A DNA stretch of 64,000 nucleotides from Apostichopus japonicus (GCF_037975245.1 NC_092577.1:9399013-9463012); one strand, 5' to 3'; shown: positions 34,347-46,398, counted from the stretch's first letter. Numbers and translations are program-made. Notes: generated by a model not told the origin, from the sequence alone.

Positions 34347-36420
34347 GGTTTTATTGTTACTAAACTCGATATGAGCTTTGTCGTATCCAGAGGGCTAAAA
34401 GGACAGGGACCCCCCCCCCCCCTTCTACTCCCCTCAATCAAACAATTTTAGGGGACGAAACCGGGGTTGGCAAAAGGACAATCGGAAAACGAAAATAATT
34501 AGCCATGATAAATATAATATTGGATAGGCTGCTTGTGTTTATAGTACTGCGTGATCTGCCTCTGGTCAAGTTTCCCATCATTAGTCATGCTTAGCATAGA
34601 ACGAGCTTTCATCGAACAAGTTTCCTTTGATTCAATAATTGACTCTTTTAGACAAGGTTACCTGCATCATGTGGTACCGGCTTGTCGTCTTAATTAAAAC
34701 AACATCTCTATTTGGGTCAATGGTATATGGATACCTGCGTATGCTGCCCATGTAAGTACTATTGTGTACAATAAATATATATAGTATACCGTAGTCACTG
34801 GGAGAATGGGAACACGTGCTCCTCCATTCCACTACCCTCCCTTACTTCTCCCCTGCCCTTCCACTCCCCAACCCTTCCACTCCTCTCCTCCTCTGCTCCT
34901 TCCCATCTTCTCCCTTCCCCTCCCCTAAATGAAGTTGAAAGTTGTTTTATGACAATCGCCAGCAGAGTTGTATATATAAAGGTTGACGTAATATAATGAT
35001 AGCATCATTTTGCAGTCTGTGGCTATAAACAAATTATGAGATATGTGACCATTGAAAAGAGGGGGCCCGGTATTGTCCTCGGGACCGGACCTGGCATTCG
35101 TCGCTCCTACAATAGAGTGCGCAAGGGGATGGAGGAGGGCAACTGGGCCATGGCCCCATTTCGGATCGTCAGTCAGGGGATGTGGGCGATGGCCCCACCT
35201 CGGATCATCAGTCGGGGTGCAATGGTGTGGACAGTGCATGTGGGTCATGGTCACATCTCAGATCCTCAGTCGTTGGGAAGTGGTTCACTCGGAGGATTGT
35301 TGCAATCATCTTTGTGAGAATTGGTCCTTGACACGGCTGTATCATCAACCTAAATTATGTTATCATGTATTAGTGAACATTGCGTTGAGTTGCGAATATG
35401 CACTGTGCATAATTTTATGTCTAAATTTTATCTTTCCGGGGCAGGATCTCCAGACTCCCATTTCATGTAGCAACCGGTTTCAATAATTCAGTTCAGTCCC
35501 CCTACTCTATAAAGTCCTTCATCCGCCTCTGGGACTATCAAAAAAGTTCAGGCTCCAATACCTTAAGCAGTAGGGAGTAATTGATACCCAGCCCCCCTTC
35601 CCCCACACACCTTTGATATTCTGGGCACGCCATTGCGCTACTGCACCATATTATCGCCTAACTGAAGCATATAAAGTTCTGAAAAACAATATAATATTTT
35701 CATTTTTCTAACATGATTCAATAATTTGAAAACATCTAACCCGTTCATATATAACAGGCATTGTTGATGACTTAAACTATAACTTTGTTCTTCCGTTCAT
35801 TGAAATCCTGTCTTACTGAAGTTAATCAACAACGAATAACTGACCGGGACGATCAATTTGAACATAGAGCAAAATATTATTTGTTTCTAGAACGAGGCTC
35901 TAATGTCAGACCCTTGCAATCCTAATCTTACTTGTTAGAATCCCGCTCTATAGCTCATCATATCTACACTCCCTTTTGTCAACATGTGTATAATTTCTTT
36001 CCTTTTTTTTATATTTGTTTAATAAACAGTGTTTTTCCGTTGTTCTCATTTTCGTAAACCAATCTGTTGATTTCTCGTCAAGACACATTTTAGAGTTGGC
36101 CATCACCGCTTGTAGCATCTACACAGTTTGCATACTTTACAGGCATATTACGCACATATAGGACAAAATACATCGGAAACTTACAATGGTTCGTATCAAT
36201 AGACGTAACTGGGAGCAATGCATATAAGTACAGCAGGTACCTTTGAACGTCTGATATGACAGAATAAACACAGCAAGGTATAAATATCAGATATAAATTG
36301 TATTATCAAATAAAGTCTTTGATTATGTAAACTATAAAATATGAACTTTGAAACCAGTTACAACTATAGACTGATTCCTACGATATCTATTTAGAATCCA
36401 GGTTCGTATATTAGAACGTC
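31091..36420. other. Intergenic DNA of copy A, repeat-rich
   Basis: Long stretches match copy B. It holds G runs (31108, 31940), an AATAATCTGATAAATATTG repeat (31620-31760), a long (TA)n tract (34273-34343), and one unit of the CCAAT/E-box minisatellite (33830-33880). A block at 35050-35290 has repeated GGCCCCAYCTCGGATC phrases and is paralogous to 58830-59060. Frames of up to 144 codons in that block are driven by the repeat and show no domain. Confidence 0.55.
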
Positions 36421-36545
36421 ACATGACCCACACGACGCCATCTTGTATATTGGATGTTCTTCATTCCTGTTTCCATATTTTTTTTCTCGTGATTTTCATC
36501 TGTTATTAAAGGATTGAAGGATTATAGACTTAAATTCTACTCTGG
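36421..36545 (+). promoter_or_regulatory. Candidate NLR gene promoter with a YY1-like site
   Basis: CGCCATCTTG at 36436-36445 matches the YY1 core (GCCATnTT), and lies about 100 bp before the candidate leader-exon ATG. The surrounding sequence, including CACATGACCCACACGACG, is conserved at 61375-61399 in copy B, although neighbouring DNA has drifted. YY1 sites of this form are typical of TATA-less start sites. The promoter role is inference. Confidence 0.45.
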
Positions 36546-36576
36546 ATGATAAACCCACAAAGCGATGATCCTACTG
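36546..36576 (+). CDS. Candidate leader exon of the NACHT gene, copy A
   Basis: ATG followed by INPQSDDPT and one base of the next codon, then a consensus GTAAGT donor. The phase (one base left) matches the NACHT exon at 42299, which begins with the last two bases of a codon, so the two join in frame. The paralogous exon at 61504 carries a 2-base length difference that changes the phase. Confidence 0.45.
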
Positions 36577-37722
36577 GTAAGTATCCTACATGAGACAGTA
36601 ATGGTGTGAAGCTATATATGTACTGATATACTAAACACTTCATAATTAACACAGGCTATAAGTTTAATTTATTACAAAATATTACTATATATACATGGCG
36701 TCTTCAAGGCAATTTAAATGTATAAGAATTATAATCCATGTCTATAATCAGATTTCAATGTCGATTTAAATATTCCATACATTTGAAGGGAAGAATTTTA
36801 AGCTCATGTTAGTCAAACTCTTATTATGTAAATCCTGGTTATTTGATAGCTCATTCATGCAGCTACAACATATCTCTTCCAATCAGAACATGTGCTATCC
36901 TTTCACTTTAATGCTAGGCTGTCAGACCAGACCATAAATATGCTAACAGTGAGTCCTGTCGAAACAGACATTTAGTCTTACAATACTTTCATAGCAGGAG
37001 TTACGCCTTTAGGCTTAGGTCCAACTTAAATGAATGAATCGGGATGGGAATCATTAAATAGATTTCTCAAGGTATAGGCTTATTTTCAGCGTACAATGAT
37101 ATGCATATGAGAGATGTATATGTCTTAATTTCTCTCTGTATGGAACATGGAGTAAATCATGTGGGAAGATAATGGACCAGTGAATCAGTTTTACTAATAT
37201 AAATCTAGTGGGAAGTTCATGAAACATGGTATAAGTTAGGCATATATGTAGGAAGTAGGAGAACATTGAATAAGCTAAAATAGGCTTATCCGGAGGGAAT
37301 GTGGTTCTTGTCACTAAAAACCAAGATGGAACATAACAGTATTCTTACACGCTACAAACTTCCTGATAAATAAGAAGAATATTGAAACAATAGAATAAGC
37401 ATTTTAATTTTAAGATTTTAACTGATTTTAAAGATTTTTTGTTTTATATGATAGCAATCACGTGACTAATATTTTTGCTTATCAGGGTGACCAGAACGAT
37501 GCATGGTAAATGTTATTTTACTTATAGTATTAGAAAAATATAAATCATGTGAGATTCTAAATAATATAGCTTTAAACTATTTTCCTCTGCACGAGTCTCA
37601 GTCGTGCCGCTTAAAAGCAACAGTTAGGATAACAATGTTAACGTGGTAGGCTAATTCTATACACAAGAGAGTGTATTGAAAACAAAGTGTCATCTTTCTC
37701 ACTAATTGCATCAAATAAAGGT
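36577..37722. other. First intron of the NACHT gene (proximal part)
   Basis: Intron sequence that aligns with 61537-62712 in copy B. No coding exon is supported; frames such as 37054-37314 (minus) lack motifs. Confidence 0.5.
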
Positions 37723-38897
37723 TACTGAGGCAGGGGCGTCAATCCGATTTGAAACGTGGGGGGGGGGACGGAATCGATTCGAATATTCCGGCCGTAAGTA
37801 CTATCTAAGCGGAGCGCCACCATCGGTTGGCGCGCAGCGTACACGAAAATTTTTCTTCTGGCAGATCCCTCAGATTGCAGGAAACGGCACTTCCCGTGCA
37901 TTATGGCAGAAAGCAACATCCCTAAAGTTGATAAAAATTTCCGGCAATTTTTTATTTTGGGAAATATTCTCGAAGGAAGTGATCGCCATTTATTCCTAAG
38001 TTTACCAATTCCTCGTCTCCCAGAAGCGCCCAACATTTAAGATATCGAAACATTTTCGGGAAACAAGGAACAAGTTTTCTTTTGAGGCAAAATGAGGAGA
38101 AATCATGCTAATTGCTAATGTAGGAATCTTCCGAATTAGAGTTTATTTCTTGTTAATATCTCAACAAATTTGTTTCATTCGAAATAGTTTTGAGTTTGAC
38201 CCACAGAAATTCACTAAGAGTCAGAGGCGTAGCCAGGAGTTGCAAAGTTGTATGCACGACTATCTGAGCGGAGCGCCACCATCGGTTGGCGCAGAGCGTA
38301 GTAGAACATTTTTGGTTTTACAAACCCCTCAGATGGCCGGAAAAAGGCCCTTCCCGAGTGTTCATTCTGGTTCCCTGGCCTCTTGCTAACTTGAGATACC
38401 TCAATTTTTATGTAGAAAATGGGCACATTTTTAACCTGGGGAAAGTGGGGGCACGTGCCCCCTGTGCCCCCGGTTCCGCCGCCCTTGCCGCCCATGCCCA
38501 TGAGAAGTGGTGACTGGGTGAAGAGAAAGCCATGCCGTTTGACAACATGGGCAGAAAAAGTGAAAGTAGTGAAACCTAAGGTAAAACGCGCGATAACGAA
38601 GTGATTATTTTCCAGGTTACTTGAGACTGTATCAAACGCGAGCTTAGGACAAACATATTCAAAGGTAATGGCATTACTAATCCCGATATGTCGTCTTTGA
38701 TGTGTGTGGAAAATCCGCAACGACCATCAAAGAGCAATTGAATATTAAGTCTACTTTTCGATTTCGAAAACACTTTTCTTTTAAATTATGACAAAATTTT
38801 ATGACACCTTTGTTTTTTTTGGGGGGGGGGCCTGTGCCCCCCGGGCCCCAATGGGCACGACGCCACTGACCCCAAGGCCTCAGATATAGGCCCATTG

Positions 38898-39247
38898 CAG
38901 GGGTGGGCAACCCTTTGAATGAATGGGCCAGATTTTAGGAGTGAAAGATTGACAGGGCCGCACCTAACCAACGGCCTGCTGCTGATTTCAAACCTTTGAT
39001 TCCGAGGACGTTCAAGCAATAGGTGTGTGTATTCACAAAACCATAATGTCAATACAGTCCTGTTGATAATTAATGGTGATAATAGACCAACCTGACAGCA
39101 TCATAAGTGCAGGTAAATTCTAAGCAGCTAGCTCGTTTTTGGTGATGATGCAAAATAGATTGATTTTTTTCTTTTTCTTGAGACATCTCACGGGCCGCAA
39201 AACAATCACTGGCGGGCCGCATGTGGCCCGCAGGTTGCCCACCCCTG
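38898..39247. mobile_element. 350-bp hAT MITE
   Basis: The terminal inverted repeats are CAGGGGTGGGCAAC at the left and GTTGCCCACCCCTG at the right, a classical hAT terminus. The interior has GGGCCGC-type motifs near both ends. No coding content. The flanking 8-mers do not match convincingly. Confidence 0.85.
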
Positions 39248-39746
39248 GTCTATAGGAACGTAATTTCCCCAGACATATAGGCGAAGGAAGCTATCCGCCG
39301 CGACTGCATGTGAGTTTCTCGACTTTCTGTCCTGGGAGTCATACCACAAAATGGTGCATTTCCTCATACGCCATTATTAATAATTTAAATAACTAACTAA
39401 TAAGGCACAGCCCATATCCGAGTTCGTATAGCGAGCTTAGCGCAAATTTGGCGCCAGCATGTTAAACCAGGTTGCTAGGTCTACGAGAATACATTTACAT
39501 GAAATTTGAAAACAAGGATAGCAAGACAAACCACTTTTATTATGTTTTCAGGACCTCACACATGCGCATGTATCGTCAGACTTAGAATAGGTCCCATGTG
39601 AGTAGTGGCTAAAGTGATGAAGGCATGAAAATAAATCAGTGGTTGTTCGTTGGAGTCCTCAAGCAAGTTACCTCGGTTGCTAGGTGGATTTGCATCTGGT
39701 TATCGGGTGAATTCTGGTCGGAGCGTACTATATAACCACCATGTAC

Positions 39747-40591
39747 CGAAGGACGTAGCTAAGGCCTGATGATTGGGGGGGGGGGGGGGTGTAGTGGCTG
39801 AAAATCGGTTTTGAAGCCAGAAAATTCCAACTACTGCTTTGTACCCCCCACCCTCCCGCTACTCGTCAACGATACGGTTAGTGTCAGTCAGAAAACCCAA
39901 TCTTTCGCGACTGCACTTCCGTTACGAACTTGTTGCGATACATTTGTACCCACTGGCACTCATTTCAAAAACGTATTGCCCCCTCCCCCCCCCCACCCCA
40001 ACCAAATATTTTTGTGAAATTCGGGCAATATGCTGATAGCTTTTTGGATAATTTGCAATGTGTTTTCAGTGGTTATACTGATATTATTATTACCCAACAA
40101 TTATCACCAATACGGAAGGGTAATAAGACGGAAAATGATTGTATGCTATTTGCAGCGATGTAAAAACCGATGCATGCCTGTATGTATGATGCGCGCGTAG
40201 CGCGCGAAAAATTGTGGTTATATTTCTCGGGCAAGTCGTTACAACCCCCCCCCCCCCCCCCCAACAACACAAATTGGGCTCCTACGCCTATGACGGTAGT
40301 TCTATTAGGCATTTTTTTGTAGTATTCAAAATCATAAGAAGTTTTGTACGGTGGAGTATAAGAATCGCGAGAAACAATTTCCCAAAGTGGCAAGGAAAAC
40401 GTGGTAAATATGACAGGTTAAAGGTCAATTTTGACCAAAATTTAAAAAAAAAATGTACATGAAAAGGCCTAGATAAACTAGAGTGCGACAGTCGGAAATT
40501 CCCACTGTCGCACTCCAGTTTTCCAACTAGCGTCAGTTTTACCATGGCTTGGGGGTGAGACACACCCACACCCCCTCTAACGACGTCCCTG
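39747..40591. mobile_element. Inverted relative of the 28147-29756 hAT element
   Basis: Its left end (GGACGTAGCTAAGGCCTGATG) matches the complement of the right end of 28147-29756. Its right end, CGACGTCCCTG, matches that element's left end. The first bases of the left terminus are mutated and no target duplication is evident. Inside are the same poly-G, GTCAGTCAGAAA and AGTGCGACAGTCGGAA blocks. It abuts the transposase fragment, so it inserted into the host hAT gene. Confidence 0.75.
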
Positions 40592-40919
40592 CGCGGTGAA
40601 TATGGAACACGATCACATGGTTCAGCCTCTGTTGAGTCATGGTGCTCCGTACCCTTGTCTTCAAACGCCTCAAAGCACTAAAAGATCTCTCGGCTTCCGT
40701 CGAACTGGCGGAGGAGACGAGGAGCAACCGCAAGAGAGCTTCGACTTCACCAAACATAGCCCGTACCACTGGATTCATCAACTTGAATATTTGTCTATAC
40801 CCTTCAACCGACGACGAATGGAACTGGCCTCGAAATAAAGGCAGACTAAGCTTAAGATTGTTGGAGAGCTCAGGGTACCAACTCACGAGATCTGGGTGGA
40901 ATTCTCCATTCAGCAACAT
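40592..40919 (-). pseudogene. hAT transposase C-terminal dimerisation domain
   Basis: On the minus strand from about 40919 the frame carries the hAT dimerisation signature: EALLRLLLVSSASSTEAERS, then FSALRRLKTRVRSTMTQQRL and NHV. This region mediates transposase oligomerisation. Only the C-terminus survives; the BED zinc finger and RNase H-like core are not found. The frame runs into the inserted MITE at 40591, so the original stop is lost. Confidence 0.88.
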
Positions 40920-41094
40920 TGAGTGATATTCGAGGATATGAATCCTAAGATGTGTAAGCCGTAACCAAATAGAGCCACGACACTACTCTTTTTCCAAATG
41001 TGTGGGGGGACATTTGATATTGTTTCCCCCATCCATCAAAATGTGGGGGGACGTGTCCCCCCGCCCCCCCTGGATTGACGCCCATGTACTGAGG

Positions 41095-42298
41095 GAATAA
41101 GTACTGAATTTGATTTGATCCTCATCGGTAATATTTCGTCACGTGCGCGCTTTATATTGCTGCATTACACACATTTAAGACCAAATTATCTGATGTCACT
41201 ATCGATTAGCATCATCAAATAATAAAACTTAACTTATACATGCATAGCCGTTGTATCTACGATTAAGAGAGAGCCTCGCAATAATTGTGAAGCCCGCCAT
41301 CTAAACTGACGACCTGTAGGTGACATTCTTAAAGGATATAATTAATATTGATAACAAAACAGAAAGTTGAATTTATCATGGCGGGTTAATATTAGATTAC
41401 CCCAAAGTTCGATGTTTTGTGTGAACGATAAACAGTAAATTAAAGATAAAGAGAGATTCACTTTGCTGTAATCTTTGTCGAACCAGAGACCTGTTGGTAA
41501 AGTGACTGGTCCTGTTGACTTAGAGAATTATACATTGATTTATAAATATTTTGTTAGTTTTAACCATGCATTCTGTATCAATATAGATTCGACAGATCAT
41601 CTCTTTGAAAGATAATCATGGATAATATCACTCAAAGGAAAAGAAAAGTGAAGACCCAAGTGTATCCCGCCAACCAGTCACGAAAGTTGTTTTGAGTCAT
41701 AATCGATAGAGCGCCTTACAGTGCAAGGTTTGTTTTAATTATATAGTTTTGTAATAGTAACTTAAGCATAAGAAAGCTGTTGTTGAAAATAAAGATTGTT
41801 AAGGATTTAAGCCTCAGCATTGTATTTACTTTAACAGTGTATGATCGAAAGTTCAACGTGATTTTGTTTATATTGTTTTATTGTTTTGTTTCTACCTTAT
41901 TAATTTGACCAAACCGATTGGAATTGTTACATGAAGATATGAACGCATATACGGCGATACAAAATTTCATATTAATCCGATTTTACTGGTATACTTTTGT
42001 CGTTCACAGCGACTTCAAACAGATCGCACGCCGTCATAATTGTTTCCGGTTTATATATAAGCACTGAAACGCACCCAATGCAAATGAGGAGGGGGAGAGA
42101 CAACTTTTAACTAGTTGGTTTGTACAAAGGGTACCACTAAGCCTTAACATATGTTTTTTTCTCTTTATTTCCTGAACAAACCTGTTGATGTAAAAGAATA
42201 TCCTCTGTAATATTATATCCAGGTATTCATATGAAATATATAGTTTGATTTTCGTCGATGATATGTTGTTTTTATTTTCTTTAATTTGCATTTCTCAG
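41095..42298 (+). other. First intron of the NACHT gene (distal part), exon lost
   Basis: It aligns with 62713-63840. In copy B a candidate N-terminal exon (62792-62974) is open. Here the same place has a deletion of nearly 90 bp (after GACCAAATT at about 41187) and no acceptor. Block 41600-41700 is highly similar between copies but has no exon that fits the phases. The intron ends at the TTTCTCAG acceptor at 42291-42298. Confidence 0.5.
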
Positions 42299-43830
42299 AC
42301 CGTATGGAGCAATTCAAAGCAGAGCTGAAAACGGAATATGAATATTCATATCGGTCCATTCGACCAATCCCTTTCTTAGAGAAACAATACCCAGTCCAAC
42401 GTTTGTTTCTCGAGGGAGGAGTTGAATATCTCTCTAAAGATCAGACTAAACATCAACATCGCTGGCAGAAACTAGATTCTTACAAAGACATTTTTAACAA
42501 AAATGTAATGGAAGATAACCGATGGATTATTGAAGGTGAACCAGGGTCCGGTAAATCATTCCTAACCTTACAAATCACGTGTGAGTGGTGTGCTAATGAC
42601 GGGGAATCTTGTCTGTGTGACGAAAACATATTGATTGTAGTTAAGATGAGACAATTATCAGGAGTGTCGTCTATTTATGAGGCTATTAAACGTTTCGTTT
42701 TATCCAAAGACTCTAAATTTTCTATTGATGATATCGAAGAAATACTTAGTGAAGCAGAAACCTCTTTAGTGATTGTGCTAGATGGGATTGACGAGTACCC
42801 TCACCACAGCCCATCAAATCATTTCATGAATATCATCAAGAAAATAATCTTACCAAAATGTAAACTTATCGTTACAACACGATCAGGTAAAGTACCTCAC
42901 GAATGTGTCAATTGGACTAACCGTGTAAGATTAACGGGATTTAGTACTGAAACACAGGAAAGGTACGTACGTGAAGTATTAACATCAGGTAATGATGATG
43001 AAACACTGAATGTTATCAAGGAATGGCTTCCAAGTACTTCAATCCTCTATGAATTCTATCAGATCCCTCTAATCTTTGTTACGTATGCTCACCTCTCTCA
43101 CGAGACTGAAAGTGAACTATTGCATTGTACCTCCATAACCAGTTTATTCAGTCACGTGATCAGCTCTTTTTATAGTCATTTTGATAATAAGATGGAATGT
43201 GCTCATACGGACAGTGGCTTTGTAACAAGTGAGAAACACAACCAGGAGTTTAATGGACTTTCGTTTCAGGGTCTTCAGTTACAATCAGAAAGTCCTCAGT
43301 GGAAGAAAGATTTACTTGTCAAAGAGATTGGAGAATCTTTCATTGAAACTTTCATAAGCATTGGGATATTACGAGAGGAGGACAGAATATCAAACCAAAC
43401 TGAAGAAACTCTATCAAATTCTGAAGCCACTAATATTATCAAATTTTATCACAACCTTTACTGTGATTGGTACGCTGCTCATTATTTGGCTGACGTCATC
43501 GCTAAGGTTGATGACCCCGATAATAAGTCTGATGGAGACGAAGGACTCGAAATACTAGAGGACTTGGATCCTTTTACCTTCCAGTACCTTTACCGATTTG
43601 CGTGTGGATTAAATCCTGCATGTGCAAAACACATATTAGATTATCTGAGCCTTATAGAATGTGGAGATGTCTTTGTGATGTTGTGTTTACTTGAACAACG
43701 TGGAAAGGTAGATGGAATCAAAGACAATCTGAGAGAAATCTGTTCCAGAACGTTACAGATGAGGAATCAAGATACTAGGGTGATACAGAGATCTGTTTTA
43801 CAACTGATAAACATCGCTGCTAGAGAAAAG
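42299..43830 (+). CDS. NACHT-domain (NLR-like) protein, main exon
   Basis: One large exon of 510 complete codons encodes a STAND ATPase. Counting from the first Met (42304): an N-terminal segment with a P-I-P...FLEGGVEYL motif (about 20-44), Walker A GEPGSGKS (78-85), Walker B LVIVLDGIDEYP (155-166), sensor LIVTTRS (188-194), and a winged-helix/arginine-linker part with GFSTETQERYVREV (about 212-225). A later CDWYAAHYLAD (near 397-407) is typical of the NACHT-associated helical region. It probably binds ATP/dNTP and switches between closed and oligomeric states in cytosolic immune sensing (family knowledge). The acceptor TTTCTCAG, the start phase and the donor AAAAG|GTATAT set the exon limits. 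The neighbouring paralog at 63841 begins with the same phase and motif. Confidence 0.9.
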
Positions 43831-44428
43831 GTATATTAAATAGTAAATTCACAATTCTGAAGAACTGGTTTCAAGGCAGAGCGCAATGTGTTATAAGGCA
43901 CACCACTGTATATATGGTGTGCACATGTTGTGAACGCTATGTAAATGCTTGAAAATATCTATCTTTTATAAAAGAAAATATATGAAATGTTAAAAAGTAA
44001 GGAAACCAAGAACACACTCGTTTTAATATTCAACATTTTCCGCCAATCTCATATAGTCATGAGGATTAAATGCATCGTTAATATATAACCAGAAGAATGA
44101 AAACTACAGTAACTGTTCATATAGAGGTGACATGATATTGCTGTAATATACACGCGCAGTTATGACGTGCACATGAACAACTCAAATCTATCGATTCTGA
44201 TCATGTGATTCCACAGAACGAATTATAATTTCGAAAACACTACGTTGTTAAAGATCAAATGATGTAAATTGCTCGACAATTATAAAGGAACTTGGACAAT
44301 AAACACTGCGATTATTGTGCCACATATCAGATATGAATATTCAGTAAAATTAACTGTTGATTGATGATTATTCATATTAATCAATAAAAATACTATTAAT
44401 AATCGTTCTATTTATTCTTTCATTACAG
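43831..44428 (+). other. Second intron of the NACHT gene
   Basis: A 598-bp intron with a GTATAT donor and a TTTCATTACAG acceptor. No coding frame is supported inside. The translation of the main exon would stop seven bases into this intron. Confidence 0.65.
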
Positions 44429-44637
44429 ATACTAGTTTCAAGTTTATATCTGTTTGAGTCTTTCCAGTCAGTAGATGTCTTAACCAGTCATATTGTTCTT
44501 AAATCTCAACTTCGTATTCCAATACTAGAGAACGTTGAGCAACTTTGGTTTGAGCAAAACGGACACGAAATGACAGAAATTGAGTTGGATGGAATACTCA
44601 GCTTTATAGGAAAGTGTAAAAAGCTGAAAACAGTAAG
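44429..44637 (+). CDS. NACHT gene, exon after the NACHT domain
   Basis: A 209-nt exon that joins the main exon in phase 0 and ends in phase 2 at AAG|GTAAAT. It encodes a Leu/Val-rich segment (SSLYLFESFQSVDVLTSHIV, then NVEQLWFEQNGHEMTEIEL and FIGKCKKLKTV), which looks like the helical-to-leucine-rich-repeat transition of NLR proteins. No counterpart is found in copy A because the window's copy A starts downstream of it. Confidence 0.75.
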
Positions 44638-44689
44638 GTAAATTATGCATCTTGAAGATCTTTTTCATATCAAGTTCATTGTGTCTGTC

Positions 44690-44855
44690 GCGGTCTGGCG
44701 AAGGGAACTCTCTTGGAGTGTTTCACTTGAGGCTAAATAAAGACTGAGAGGACCAGTGTAAAGTGGAATAGTAGGTAAAGAAATGCTGTAGATAAATGTA
44801 TGTAGGCCGGTGTAAAATGGAGGAGTAAATAAACATATGCCGTAGATAAATTTAT
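44690..44855. repeat. Minisatellite edge, copy B
   Basis: This has the same edge block as 2620-2690, followed by only about two units of the 54-bp minisatellite and then the shared post-array sequence. This low-copy state lies in an intron of the NACHT gene and resembles the pre-expansion form of the array at 21366-23191. Confidence 0.75.
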
Positions 44856-45051
44856 TTTATTTCAAGTGGTTCTTCGAGAAAGCTTTCTTAGTTCATCATT
44901 AATAAAAGCACCTGTGGAAGTGGGTAGTAAGAGTACAACGACAGGACAGCACCGCAGGCATGTTTACCAGTAGATAACTTTGTATCCAAAATCATTTTGT
45001 TCAAGAATGACACTGTATGACTCCTGTCTGTTGGTGTGGAAAAAAAAACAG

Positions 45052-45273
45052 TTTTAAAAGAATGTTCAATGACAGATTGCGATTCACTGACGTAGTTATG
45101 TCAAAATTACTGATTACATTAGTTATTGACTTCGGGGCATTTGTCAAGTATACGAATACTACGAATGCTACAACTTCCCTATATGCGCCTTCTCTCGTTA
45201 GTGGTAGTGATGACATCACTTCCGGTAGGTCATACCCCAGTCCTCTAAAAGATTATCATACTCCTTTTGAAAG
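45052..45273 (+). CDS. Possible NACHT gene exon, copy B
   Basis: After AAAAAACAG, the frame (one base to complete the previous phase-2 codon) reads FKRMFNDRLRFTDVVMSKLL and continues to a GTAAGT donor at 45274 with phase 2. Length 222 nt is divisible by three, so inclusion would not change the frame of neighbours. The acceptor has a purine-rich tract rather than a pyrimidine tract, which argues against it. The paralog is 23381-23542. Confidence 0.4.
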
Positions 45274-46398
45274 GTAAGTTATCACCAGGATCATAGGCGA
45301 AGGAGCCGGGGATTGGACAAAAACATTTTACCGAAATTCAGACAATATGCTGATATTGTTTCAAGCACTGCAAACAAACAAAACTAAACTGGCATAATAT
45401 TTTTGATGAGAATCATTGGTTCCGTACAAAATTCAGCTTCTGTTAATTAGACTAACAGTCCAAGCTTGCCTGGTTATAACCTAACATTACTATTGTGGAG
45501 TGTTGACACAGTTAGAATTCCATGCTTTCCTTCTCCGTTCAAGACGATGTTATGAAAAACACCACTAGTGGCATTCCTTATGACGAATACGAGGTTCAAA
45601 AGTGAGAGGGTTTCAGGGGGATTACATTTTCAGGTAAATCGTTGCAACCCCTCCCCCTCCCCCCCATTCAATTCATGAAATCCTACACCTATGGTCAGGA
45701 CCTACTCTACTGGGCTGATGTATCATCTTGTAAATGTTCGCACATGCAGAGGCCCTGGTACAAACCTGTACCGAAGACCCTGGATTCCATGGCAGTATTT
45801 GTTGGTAATCCCAAGTTTATATAACAACGATTTAAATCGCAGGAAATTCAAAGTTAAATCATTGTTCTATTTTCGATGTTTCTACACAGATTTAACAATT
45901 CGTTGCTACCCGTCGGATTTCATCGTCATGCAACATTGACGTCATTAAATGAAAACAATGTTGAAGGTAATCGATGAAATCATGAAAATAATACGTTAAC
46001 TGAATATAACTTTTATAATAACAACACACTCAGTTTTAAAATACTTATTACATTAAAACTGGTAACAAACTTGTAGTTTTTCATTTGTAAAATATTGTTT
46101 GCATTGACAATGACTAGAATCCTTCTACTTATTTAACACCCTTTAAGTAATCTACATGGAATGAAATACGTAAAACAATTGATTGGTGTATATATAGCAA
46201 TGATTGGGGTATCCAGTGATTAAGGTTTACTAAAACATGACAGGTAGGTGTGACGTCATTGGGCTTTGTATGATGTCATATACTTGTTATTTCGTCACCT
46301 GTAATTAAACGACTAAATTTTTGTGCTTAAGATTTAAAGGATGGTCCTTAGAAAACAAGTTATTCTACTAAATTTAAGACATTTCCATCTCTTTTCAG

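Larger units (their letters stand above)
37731..41086 (-). mobile_element. hAT element with 8-bp duplication and nested elements
   Basis: The ends CAGGGGCGTCAATCC and CATGGGCGTCAATCC (complement) are inverted. TACTGAGG is repeated exactly at 37723-37730 and 41087-41094. Copy B has the empty site near 62712 (TACTAAAGG). The element contains a hAT transposase C-terminus on the minus strand (40592-40919), a 350-bp MITE (38898-39247), an inverted relative of the 28147-29756 element (39747-40591) and two copies of the YLSGAPPS repeat. It lies within the first intron of the NACHT gene. Confidence 0.9.
23192..42299. repeat. Segmental duplication, copy A
   Basis: Ordered blocks match copy B (44855-63840): 23195-26340 with 44860-47860, 27400-27770 with 49805-50070, 31200-32085 with 50350-51140, 32090-33960 with 53219-55430, 34600-35560 with 58340-59390, 35560-37720 with 59360-62712, and 41090-42299 with 62713-63840. 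The blocks share splice sites, the promoter block and the minisatellite edge. They are interrupted by copy-specific transposons. The period is about 21.5-21.7 kb, so the event duplicated one whole NLR gene interval. Confidence 0.88.

Noticed and set aside
34209-34451. Frames with poly(Ile-Tyr) on both strands
   Set aside because: They are translations of a (TA)n microsatellite. The same applies to 58351-58711.
35036-35486. Frames of 93 and 144 codons rich in Trp and Gly
   Set aside because: They lie in a repeated GGCCCCACCTCGGATC block and are not preserved in frame in the copy-B counterpart at 58881-59087.
41600-41700. A leader exon (ATG GATAATATCACTC) before the NACHT exon
   Set aside because: The block is similar in both copies (63345-63420), but the only donor-like GT gives phase 0, which does not fit the NACHT exon, and the coding similarity ends at a 3' indel. 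Left uncalled.
42286-42303. Start of the NACHT coding region at 42286
   Set aside because: These bases include the TTTCTCAG acceptor. The exon begins at 42299, as confirmed by the same phase and acceptor at 63841.
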